A DNA stretch of 11,738 nt from Thermoflexus hugenholtzii JAD2 (GTDB lineage Bacteria > Chloroflexota > Dehalococcoidia > SHYB01): positions 1 through 11,738 of the forward strand of contig CAMAVV010000030.1 in assembly GCA_945861815.1 (NCBI GenBank), read 5' to 3'. The notes below the pieces were generated by a model that worked only from the letters and a program-made list of their open reading frames with translations, was not told the origin of the DNA and made no database searches. Positions 5,442-11,574 of this stretch are shown piece by piece; the first letter of the stretch is position 1; the number at the start of each line of letters is the position of its first letter. A program made the position numbers and the translations under genes.

Positions 5442-6458
5442 ATGGATCTCCCGAAAGCGCTGCCGCCTGAAGTCGCCGCCACCATAGGCACCTGGGGCCC
5501 GGAGAACATCGGGCAAGTCGTCCTGGACCGCATGTTCCTTGACCACTGGGCCGAGGTCTTGCAGGACTCAAACCCTCTCTACACAGACGATGCCTTCGCC
5601 GCAAAGAGCCGCCACGGCGTTCGTATCGCCCCGGCTACCGCCATGATGGCCCTCACCATGCCCTTCGGGTGGCGTCCCCCTGGCGCATTGCCGCCGCCCT
5701 CGGCCGCGAAGACTTCTCCACTGAACCCCTACATGTACCTCCGGCAGACGTATAAATTAGGCGGGGCTGTGGCGCGCTATTTGAACCCTGAGTTCCACAA
5801 GCCCGTGAAGCTCGGCGACCGCCTGCGCAACCGTTCCCGCATCATCGCCATCGAGGGGCCGAAGCCCACGGGCGTCGGCGACGGCTACGGCGTCGAACAG
5901 CAGATGGAGTGGCGCAATCAAAACAACGAACTTGTCGCGACGAACCGTATCAAGACATTCATCTATGAGGCCGGCGCGCGTCCGCCGGAAAAGCTCCTCC
6001 ACGGTTTTCTGCCCGGCATCTACGACGACCTGTCAGGCTACAAACTGCCGCCACATCTGCCTGGGGAAAAGCCTATGCAGCCGCTTGTCTTCCACAACAC
6101 GCCCCTGATGCTCTTTCGCGCCGCGTCCGCCATGCGCGACTGGAATATCTACCATGTCGATAACGAGCACGTGCGCGCCCACGGCGGCGTTGTCTCGATG
6201 TACAGCAGCCTGCTCTTTCTCCTCGCCCTCTTCAACCGCTTCACGGACGACTGGACCGGCCCTGACTACGACCTTCGCAAGATCGATGGCCCGGTAGGCT
6301 CGCTCCTTCACCCAGGCGACACGATACGCATCGAAGGCGCGGTGACGAAGCGCTACGTCCAGGGGAACGAGGAGTTCGTGGAGATTGCGGCAGTGATGCG
6401 CACCCAGGCCTGGACTGTTATGCCCGCGACGGTGACGGTCTCGCGGCCCCGCTCCTGA
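5442..6458 (+). CDS. Double hot-dog MaoC-like / FAS1-like dehydratase, 338 aa
   Basis: Two fused hot-dog domains, the layout of MaoC-type (R)-specific hydratases and of mesaconyl-/3-methylfumaryl-CoA hydratases. The N-terminal domain (about 15-175) has the FAS1-like dehydratase block with Asp42-x-Asn44-Pro45 followed by Tyr47 and an Ile-Ala-Pro-Ala-Thr stretch (62-66). The C-terminal domain (about 215-335) has WNIYHVDNEHV (234-244), where His238 and Asp240 sit in the usual hydratase motif position. GDTIRIEG (292-299) is a typical late hot-dog strand. Likely reaction: reversible hydration or dehydration of an acyl-CoA. GGAGG 5 nt before ATG 5442 fixes the start. It is transcribed divergently from the hydroxyacyl-CoA dehydrogenase operon, consistent with consecutive hydration and oxidation steps. 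Exact substrate unknown. Confidence 0.87.
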   Translation: MDLPKALPPEVAATIGTWGPENIGQVVLDRMFLDHWAEVLQDSNPLYTDDAFAAKSRHGVRIAPATAMMALTMPFGWRPPGALPPPSAAKTSPLNPYMYLRQTYKLGGAVARYLNPEFHKPVKLGDRLRNRSRIIAIEGPKPTGVGDGYGVEQQMEWRNQNNELVATNRIKTFIYEAGARPPEKLLHGFLPGIYDDLSGYKLPPHLPGEKPMQPLVFHNTPLMLFRAASAMRDWNIYHVDNEHVRAHGGVVSMYSSLLFLLALFNRFTDDWTGPDYDLRKIDGPVGSLLHPGDTIRIEGAVTKRYVQGNEEFVEIAAVMRTQAWTVMPATVTVSRPRS

Positions 6459-6459
6459 A

Positions 6460-6570
6460 TGTCACCCTGAGCGCCTCTGATGTACTCATCAGAGAGCGAA
6501 CGGGTCTACTAAATCAATCGTCCTTTGAAGATGGAGTAGTTCCTTCGTCGAGGACTCCTCAGGATGACAA
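6460..6570. repeat. Palindromic intergenic element bounded by TGTCAYCCTGAG inverted ends
   Basis: TGTCACCCTGAG (6460-6471) and CTCAGGATGACA (6559-6570) are inverted copies with one mismatch. Inside, CTCTGATG (6475-6482) pairs perfectly with CATCAGAG (6487-6494) around TACT, and CGC/GCG extends the stem past a bulged A. The right half carries TCCTTCGTCGAGGACTCCTC, a phrase I recall from very abundant intergenic repeats in Chloroflexota and other phyla. It fills the gap between two convergent genes and could also slow or end transcription from both sides, although no T-run is present. Confidence 0.65.
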
Positions 6571-6578
6571 GGGCAGCT

Positions 6579-7388
6579 TCAGAACACCGGATTCATAGGG
6601 ATGCGCGCGCATCCCAAGCGCCCGCCATCCACCAGCATGTTGATGGCTGTGATGAAGCCGGCTGCGGGCGAGCATAGAAAGGCGACTGCCCCTGCGATGT
6701 CGTCCGGGTTGCCGAGGCGTCTCAACGGCGTCATGTCGGCAGTCTTTTGTGTAAAGCCTTGGCGCAGCGGCTCGGCGGCCTGGGTGAGCGGCGTGACGAT
6801 GGTCCCTGGGGAGACGGCGTTCACCCGGATGCCGTGGGGGCCAAGCTCCCCTGCGACTGCGGCCGTCATATTGATGAGGCTGGCCTTTGCTGCGCCGTAT
6901 GGGGTCAGGTTTTCGTGGCCTATGCTCCCGCCGATGGAGGCGATGTTGACGATGGCGCCGCCCTTGCCCTGTTTAATCATCACAGGCGCGACGGCATGGA
7001 TAGTGATGTAGTGCGCCTTGGCATTCAGCGCATAGTTGAAGTCCCAATCCTCTTCCGTCATCTCGACAAGGGGCTTCGGCCTGGTCTTGCCCATGCCGCC
7101 GGCATTGTTCACCAGGATGTCGATTTGGCCGAACTCTTTCACCGCGGCCTCCACCATCTTCTCCACCGAGGCGGCGTTCATCACATCGGTCACAACGCCG
7201 AGCGCGCGCTGGCCCTTCGCCTTGATCTCGTCAGCCGTCTTTTTGCACGTTGCCGCGTTCATCTCGGCGATAACGACGCGTGCGCCCAGGCTTGCCAGCG
7301 CCTCCGCGATTCCCTTGCCGATGCCCTGTCCTGCGCCGGTGACGATGGCTGTTTTTCCCTGAAGCGCGTACGACTGGAGAGAGATCAT
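6579..7388 (-). CDS. Classical SDR-family oxidoreductase, 269 aa
   Basis: Short-chain dehydrogenase with the standard motifs: TGAGQGIG (17-24), Glu42 at the end of the second strand (NAD rather than NADP), TDV (67-69), NNAG (94-97), Ser151, Tyr164 and Lys168, and VDGG (253-256) near the end. The N-terminus is about eight residues longer than usual, and the C-terminal tail after VDGG (through Pro264, Asn266 and Phe269) may reach the active site. ATG 7388 has TGAGG seven bases upstream on its strand. It lies 75 bp after the epimerase gene on the same strand and may share its transcript or use the promoter at 7425-7453. With the two SDRs at 1192 and 2707 it makes three classical SDRs in 6.2 kb; they are distinct in sequence, so they likely act on different intermediates. 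Confidence 0.94.
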   Translation of the reverse strand: MISLQSYALQGKTAIVTGAGQGIGKGIAEALASLGARVVIAEMNAATCKKTADEIKAKGQRALGVVTDVMNAASVEKMVEAAVKEFGQIDILVNNAGGMGKTRPKPLVEMTEEDWDFNYALNAKAHYITIHAVAPVMIKQGKGGAIVNIASIGGSIGHENLTPYGAAKASLINMTAAVAGELGPHGIRVNAVSPGTIVTPLTQAAEPLRQGFTQKTADMTPLRRLGNPDDIAGAVAFLCSPAAGFITAINMLVDGGRLGCARIPMNPVF

Positions 7389-7424
7389 GGATCTACCTCA
7401 GACCTTCGATTTCCTGCGTTCGGG

Positions 7425-7453
7425 AGCATAGCACGATGCGCATGATGCACCAA
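7425..7453 (-). promoter_or_regulatory. Possible extended -10 promoter before the SDR gene
   Basis: On the minus strand TTGGTG (7448-7453) is followed after 17 bp by TATGCT (7425-7430), preceded by TGC as an extended -10. The -35 match is poor (3/6). It could allow expression of the SDR apart from the epimerase. Confidence 0.35.
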
Positions 7454-7463
7454 TCGCCTGTTC

Positions 7464-8384
7464 CTAAGGCGCATCGTTCAGTTTCATCTCAGGATATGCC
7501 GCTTGCACCATGCGTTTGAAGCCGTCTTGCCAATGGACCTTTGTTCTGCCGAGCACTTGGTGCATGAGTGTTGTGTCAGGCCAGATGGGCCAGTAGGCGG
7601 TATTGTTGTACACGATCTTCGGCTTCTTGCCCACCAGCTTGCCGATATATTCGCAATAGTCCTCCGCGCTCACCGTCTCGCTGCCTGACCAGTTCACCGT
7701 CAGGGCCGGTGTGCGCGCAACCTCCATCGCCCTGATGCCCAGGTCCACATAGTCGTCCTCGAATATCGGGTTATAGTTGTTCGGCTTATCTGGATAGAGA
7801 GCCACCTCGCGGCCTTCCACGATCGCCTTCATCCGGTCGTAGGGCGCGCCGCCGGTGGGGCCATAGGTCGAGAAGATACGGATGATCGTCGTCGGGATAT
7901 TCCACTGGCTCGATGCAAAGTTCACCACAGCCTCGCCGGCGATCTTCGAGAGGCTGTAGTTGTGATTATGGAGGCCAGGGCGGTCGGACTCTTTGAGGGG
8001 GCGATGGCCCTGGTAGTCATACTGGGAGCCTGTGGAGCAGTAGACGAAGCCCTTGAGCTTGCCGCTCTTGTATCGAGACATGAGCCGCCCGGTGGCGTGG
8101 GCGTTCACCTCGAAGGCCCATTGCCAGTCCAGCGATGCCTCTTTGCTGATGGCCGCGCCTGCGTGAAAGATATAGGTGATATCCCCCGGCAGGTCGTCGA
8201 AGGAGCCCTTGCCAAGGTCCTTTTGGAGCGGTGTGATGCCGTGGGCCACCAGCTTTTCGCGGTCGGCAGGCTTGGTGAAGCGGGCCATGCCGTAGACCAA
8301 GTTCTCCTGCGCCAGCCTGCGCGCGATGGGGAAGGCGACCCTCCCGGCAGCGCCCGTGATCAGGATTTTCTCGCCCTTCAGCAT
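7464..8384 (-). CDS. NAD-dependent epimerase/dehydratase (extended SDR), 306 aa
   Basis: Extended SDR of the epimerase family, which normally acts on nucleotide sugars but also on other alcohols and on polyketide or lignin-type compounds. Seen: TGAAGRVA at 10-17, the GxxGxxG loop with the third glycine replaced by Ala17; Ser117-Thr118 in CSTGS; catalytic Tyr143-x3-Lys147; and IRIFSTYGP (168-176), the usual epimerase block. The second half (EDDYVDLGIRAMEVA) is the substrate domain. ATG 8384 has AGGAGT about 6 nt upstream on its strand. Its upstream region faces the monooxygenase gene at 8470. The catabolic surroundings favour a small-molecule dehydrogenase or reductase over envelope-sugar synthesis; this is inference. 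Confidence 0.88.
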   Translation of the reverse strand: MLKGEKILITGAAGRVAFPIARRLAQENLVYGMARFTKPADREKLVAHGITPLQKDLGKGSFDDLPGDITYIFHAGAAISKEASLDWQWAFEVNAHATGRLMSRYKSGKLKGFVYCSTGSQYDYQGHRPLKESDRPGLHNHNYSLSKIAGEAVVNFASSQWNIPTTIIRIFSTYGPTGGAPYDRMKAIVEGREVALYPDKPNNYNPIFEDDYVDLGIRAMEVARTPALTVNWSGSETVSAEDYCEYIGKLVGKKPKIVYNNTAYWPIWPDTTLMHQVLGRTKVHWQDGFKRMVQAAYPEMKLNDAP

Positions 8385-8411
8385 CGTTTCACTCCTTTAG
8401 GCGCTTTTTTC

Positions 8412-8440
8412 TCGACTCATGTCGCGGGCCGTCGTATCAT
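8412..8440 (+). promoter_or_regulatory. Promoter of the HpaB-type monooxygenase gene
   Basis: TCGACT (8412-8417, 4/6) and TATCAT (8435-8440, 5/6) are separated by exactly 17 bp. The predicted start near 8447 lies downstream of the earlier ATG at 8419, which supports ATG 8470 as the real start. Confidence 0.55.
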
Positions 8441-8453
8441 TGTGCCAGCACAA
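8440..8453. promoter_or_regulatory. Operator-like inverted repeat TTGTGC-CA-GCACAA
   Basis: Perfect 6-2-6 inverted repeat beginning at the last base of the -10 box and covering the predicted transcription start. The position is typical of a repressor operator. No regulator gene lies next to it. Confidence 0.45.
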
Positions 8454-8469
8454 CCCAGAGGGGGCGTTC

Positions 8470-9912
8470 ATGGGCCTTCGTACGCCGGCGCAATATCTCA
8501 AAAGTCTCAACGACGGGCGGGCCGTGTATTACAAAGGCAAAAAAATTGCCGATGTGACGAAACATCCGTTCCTTCGCATCGCCGCCGAACACGCCGCCAT
8601 AGATTACCACCTCGCGGAAGACCCGAAGCACCGGGAGCTTGCCGTGGTGAAGGACCCCGAGGGCGCTGGCCTCATCAGCCGCATGTATCTTCCGCCGAAG
8701 ACCCCTGCCGACCTCCTCAAGCGCTCCGACCTCATCGACCTCGCAACCCGCGAGGGAAAGACGATGGTGACGCTCATCAAGGAGATCGGCACCGATGCGT
8801 TATTCGCCCTGCACATCATCTCCCACCAGATGGACAAGGCGCTGCCGACACATTTCTACGAGCGCGTCCACCGCTTCTACCGCCATTGTGCCGACAATGA
8901 CCTCGCAGTTGCCGTTGCGCAGACTGATGCCAAAGGCGACCGCTCCCTGCGCCCCTCTGAACAGGAGCATCCTGACTACTACCTGCGGGTCGTCTCCCGA
9001 GACAAAAAAGGCATCGTCGTGCGCGGGGCGAAGCTGCACACCTCAGTCTCCGTGAACAGCAACGAGCTCATCGTCTTGCCGACGCGCAACTTCGATGAGA
9101 AGGACAAGGACTACGCCGTTGCCTTCGCCATCCCCATGAACACCAAGGGCCTGCGCCTCATCACGAGCGCCTACTCTCAGCCGAAGGACAACGACTTCCA
9201 GTTCCCCCTGAGCAACAAGCACCTGATGCTGGAGACGACGACGATCTTCGATGACGTCTTTGTTCCCCTGGAGCGCGTCTTCATGGACGGCCAGTACCAG
9301 TATGCAGGCCCTCTTGCCCTCGCCTTTGTGGACTTCCACCGCTTCACCGCCGTCTCGTACAAGCAGCCACTTCTCGATCTGCTCGTCGGCGCCGCGCTCC
9401 TTCTCGCCGACCAAAACGGCATCTCGCGGGTGAGCCACGTCCGGGATAAACTCACCTGGCTCGCCATATACACGGAGACGGTGAAGGGACTGCTGCATCA
9501 CGCCGCGCTGACCGCAAAGACCGTCGAGCCTGGGTTTGCCGTGCCCAACCGCATGTATTCCAATGTGGCGAAGTTCCAGTTCGCCCACAACTATCACCAA
9601 GCCCTTGCCATCGTGCAGGACATCGCCGGGGGACTTGTCGTCACCGCGCCTGGGGAAGAGGATATGAAGAATCCAACGCTGGCGAAGGATATCCGGCACT
9701 ACCTTGGCGGGCGCAAGGGCGTCTCTGCCGACGACCGCTTGAAGGCGATGCACCTGGTGGCAGACCTGACCGCGACGGAGTTTGGCGGCTATCACGCTGT
9801 CCTGGCTATCCATGCCGAAGGTTCGCTCGAGGCGGAGAAGCTGGCGATCGCTCGCGAGTACGATATCGCATCGGCGATGGCCTATGCGAAGCGCATGGCG
9901 AACATCAAGTAA
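8470..9912 (+). CDS. HpaB/4-hydroxyphenylacetate 3-hydroxylase-family flavin monooxygenase, 480 aa
   Basis: Acyl-CoA-dehydrogenase-fold protein of the HpaB family, which uses reduced flavin from a separate reductase to hydroxylate phenolic rings; the related branch is 4-hydroxybutyryl-CoA dehydratase (AbfD). Seen: helical N-terminal domain; middle beta domain with HPDYYLRVV (167-175), GIVVRGAKLHTS (181-192) and FDDVFVPLERVF (260-271); C-terminal helices with HRFTAVSYK (290-298). AbfD binds a 4Fe-4S cluster with three Cys and one His. This protein has only one Cys (Cys140), so it cannot carry that cluster and a monooxygenase role is favoured. ATG 8470 follows AGAGGGGG and lies after the promoter; an ATG at 8419 is rejected. 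No flavin reductase gene is present in the window. The substrate is unknown, possibly phenolic. Confidence 0.88.
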   Translation: MGLRTPAQYLKSLNDGRAVYYKGKKIADVTKHPFLRIAAEHAAIDYHLAEDPKHRELAVVKDPEGAGLISRMYLPPKTPADLLKRSDLIDLATREGKTMVTLIKEIGTDALFALHIISHQMDKALPTHFYERVHRFYRHCADNDLAVAVAQTDAKGDRSLRPSEQEHPDYYLRVVSRDKKGIVVRGAKLHTSVSVNSNELIVLPTRNFDEKDKDYAVAFAIPMNTKGLRLITSAYSQPKDNDFQFPLSNKHLMLETTTIFDDVFVPLERVFMDGQYQYAGPLALAFVDFHRFTAVSYKQPLLDLLVGAALLLADQNGISRVSHVRDKLTWLAIYTETVKGLLHHAALTAKTVEPGFAVPNRMYSNVAKFQFAHNYHQALAIVQDIAGGLVVTAPGEEDMKNPTLAKDIRHYLGGRKGVSADDRLKAMHLVADLTATEFGGYHAVLAIHAEGSLEAEKLAIAREYDIASAMAYAKRMANIK

Positions 9913-9923
9913 AGGCTGTATCG

Positions 9924-10121
9924 GTGAAACGTTCGCTGATAGCGATCCTTTGCTGTCCCGCCTGCCGGAGCCAGCTGCGCCTGGAGACTGCGGAGACGGA
10001 CGAGGACGTGGCGAGTGGAAGTCTGGTGTGCCGTGCCTGTAAAGAAACCTATCCCATTGCCGATGGCATCCCCGTGTTGCTACCCTCCGATTTGCGGCAG
10101 ACGAACATGGGAAAGAGTTGA
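9924..10121 (+). CDS. Trm112/UPF0434-like small zinc protein, 65 aa
   Basis: Short protein with the CPxC...CxxC arrangement (Cys11, Cys14, Cys36, Cys39; Cys10 adjacent) and the closing block YPIADGIPVLLP (43-54), which identify the Trm112p-like family. Known members bind zinc and some act as activators of methyltransferases; bacterial ones are often of unknown role. The start is GTG 9924, with AAAGG eight bases upstream overlapping the stop region of the monooxygenase gene. The 11-bp gap indicates co-transcription with it. Length matches bacterial homologues (about 60-70 aa). Whether it has a working link to the monooxygenase is open; shared transcription may be accidental. Confidence 0.87.
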   Translation: MKRSLIAILCCPACRSQLRLETAETDEDVASGSLVCRACKETYPIADGIPVLLPSDLRQTNMGKS

Positions 10122-10125
10122 CCTA

Positions 10126-10182
10126 GCCCCCTCCCCTTCTCCCGATACTGATCGGGATGAAGACACCTGAGAAGGAAGGGGC
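10126..10182. repeat. Nested palindrome between the Trm112-like and IMPase-like genes
   Basis: Inner stem TCCCGAT (10140-10146) pairs with ATCGGGA (10151-10157) around ACTG. Outer arms CCTTCT and AGAAGG, then GCCCC (10126-10130) and GGGGC (10178-10182), pair around it with internal loops. The inner stem is the same as at 2645-2661. It resembles a dispersed extragenic element. No T-run follows, so terminator function is uncertain. Confidence 0.5.
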
Positions 10183-10230
10183 GATAGGCATGTTTGGGAG
10201 CGGCGCGTTTGAGAGTGTGGGGCAGAGCTA

Positions 10231-11016
10231 ATGAACGATACCGAAGTCGCAATTGCAGCAGTTGAAGCGGGCGCGGCGGTTGTTCGACGGCGCTTCGGCA
10301 CAGCCATGGGTCGCGTAGAAAAAGGACAACTCGACTTCGCGACTGACGCTGATTTAGAATCCGAACGCGTCATGACTGCCTTTTTAAGAGAGAAACGGCC
10401 TGCAGATGCAATCGTTGGTGAAGAGGCCGGGCGAAGCGGGCCCGCGAATGCGATGCGGCAATGGCTCATTGACCCTCTTTGCGGCACGCGGAACTACGCT
10501 GCAGGGATGCAAGTGGTTGCGGTCAACGCAGCCCTGAAAGCCGATAATCTGACGCTGGCTGCCGCAGTCGCTGACCCATTCACTGGTGAAACCTTCTGGA
10601 CTGATGGACGGACTGCTTCACTGCGGATGAGCGGCAAGGACGACGCCCTTGTTCCCCACGCCGGCACCAAACTTGTAGATTTGGATTTTGATGCTTCAAG
10701 TGTGTCTTCCTTTAGCACGGCAATGCTAGCTCTTGACCCTTCGTTTAACTCGCGTTTTCGCCCGCGCGTCGTCTCGACAACGCTGGCGTTAACATGGGTT
10801 GCGGTAGGACGGCGCGCCGCCTATGTGGCTGACAGCGATATCCGTAAGAAGAGTGTGCATTTTGCTGCTGGACTGGCTATATGCCACGCTGCAGGGTGCA
10901 TTGTGACCGATCTGCGTGGAAACCCGTGGGAAGAGAGTGGACTGGGTCTCATCGTAGCGGCAGATGAAGAGACACACGCCGCGTTGTTAAAGATGGTGCG
11001 GCAACACCTGAAGTAG
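10231..11016 (+). CDS. Inositol-monophosphatase-family protein with altered metal site, 261 aa
   Basis: Fold and length (261 aa) match the IMPase/FBPase/CysQ superfamily of Mg-dependent, Li-sensitive phosphatases. Seen: TDADLESE (38-45), IVGEEAG (61-67) with Glu64/Glu65, the family signature in the form IDPLCGTRNY (80-89), and VHFAAGLAICHAAG (209-222) for the usual WD-x-AAG-x3-EAGG block. The canonical second Asp of DPxDGT is Cys84 here and the canonical Asp of WDxAAG is His210, so two of the Asp metal ligands are replaced. It may be a weak, altered or non-catalytic member. ATG 10231 has only a poor ribosome binding site. Codons look more AT-ending than in neighbours (impression, not counted). 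It converges on folK with a 3-bp gap. Confidence 0.8.
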   Translation: MNDTEVAIAAVEAGAAVVRRRFGTAMGRVEKGQLDFATDADLESERVMTAFLREKRPADAIVGEEAGRSGPANAMRQWLIDPLCGTRNYAAGMQVVAVNAALKADNLTLAAAVADPFTGETFWTDGRTASLRMSGKDDALVPHAGTKLVDLDFDASSVSSFSTAMLALDPSFNSRFRPRVVSTTLALTWVAVGRRAAYVADSDIRKKSVHFAAGLAICHAAGCIVTDLRGNPWEESGLGLIVAADEETHAALLKMVRQHLK

Positions 11017-11019
11017 CCC

Positions 11020-11574
11020 CTACTTATCTCTAAGCGGGATAGGCTGTTTGCCTCGCTTGAGCCCTGCCCAGTAGGCCTTCTCCCGGTCAAAAAGCACGAC
11101 GTCTGCCTTGCCGCTAACTGCCTCTGCAAGCTCTTTCGCTGTCTTTTTGAGTATGGGATGCTCGACGTCCGGGTCCAGTTCCGCCAGGGGCACGACGACA
11201 AAGGCGCGCGCCGCCATGCGCGGGTGCGGGATGACGAGCGGCGGCGTGTCGATGACGCGGTCGCCGCAGTAGAGGATATCGATGTCCAGGGGACGCGGCC
11301 CCATGGGCGGCCCCCCGGGCACGCGCCCCATGTAGCGCTCGATCCCCTTCACAAAAGCCAGCAGGTCTTCAGGGGAAAGCGTCGTTGTGCCGCGGCAGAC
11401 GGCATTGAGGAAACGGGGCTGGTTGATAAAGCCCTCGGGGGCAGTGTCGTAAATAGACGAAAGGGCCAGGTGGCGTAGATGTTCCTGGAGCAACTCGCCT
11501 GCGCGGGTGATATTCCGCTCGCGGTTGCCCAGGTTGGAGCCGAGGGCCAGATAGACGGTCACAGTGGCGCTCAC
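11020..11574 (-). CDS. folK: 2-amino-4-hydroxy-6-hydroxymethyldihydropteridine pyrophosphokinase (HPPK), 184 aa
   Basis: Transfers pyrophosphate from ATP to 6-hydroxymethyl-7,8-dihydropterin, the step before dihydropteroate synthase in folate synthesis; cytoplasmic. Seen: ALGSNLGNR (10-18), pterin-binding loop region around 46-55, FLNAV (55-59), the PROSITE-type signature GPRPLDIDILYCG (92-104) with Mg-binding Asp97 and Asp99, and PHPRM (116-120) followed by AFVVVPLAEL. The GTG at 11574 is chosen: AAGGAG lies 5 nt upstream and the start overlaps the folP stop as GTGA. An in-frame ATG 15 bp upstream (11589) has no such site. The last 25 residues or so extend past the usual HPPK core. It sits in a folP-folK operon, the common arrangement. 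Confidence 0.96.
   Translation of the reverse strand: MSATVTVYLALGSNLGNRERNITRAGELLQEHLRHLALSSIYDTAPEGFINQPRFLNAVCRGTTTLSPEDLLAFVKGIERYMGRVPGGPPMGPRPLDIDILYCGDRVIDTPPLVIPHPRMAARAFVVVPLAELDPDVEHPILKKTAKELAEAVSGKADVVLFDREKAYWAGLKRGKQPIPLRDK

Noticed and set aside
8419..8469. ATG 8419 as start of the monooxygenase
   Set aside because: It lies upstream of the predicted -10 box, has no ribosome binding site, and adds 17 residues that do not fit the family's N-terminus; ATG 8470 follows AGAGGGGG.
7962..8900. A 312-codon rightward open frame spanning the epimerase start, the divergent promoter and the monooxygenase start
   Set aside because: It crosses a promoter region and two well-supported genes on opposite strands and shows no domain.
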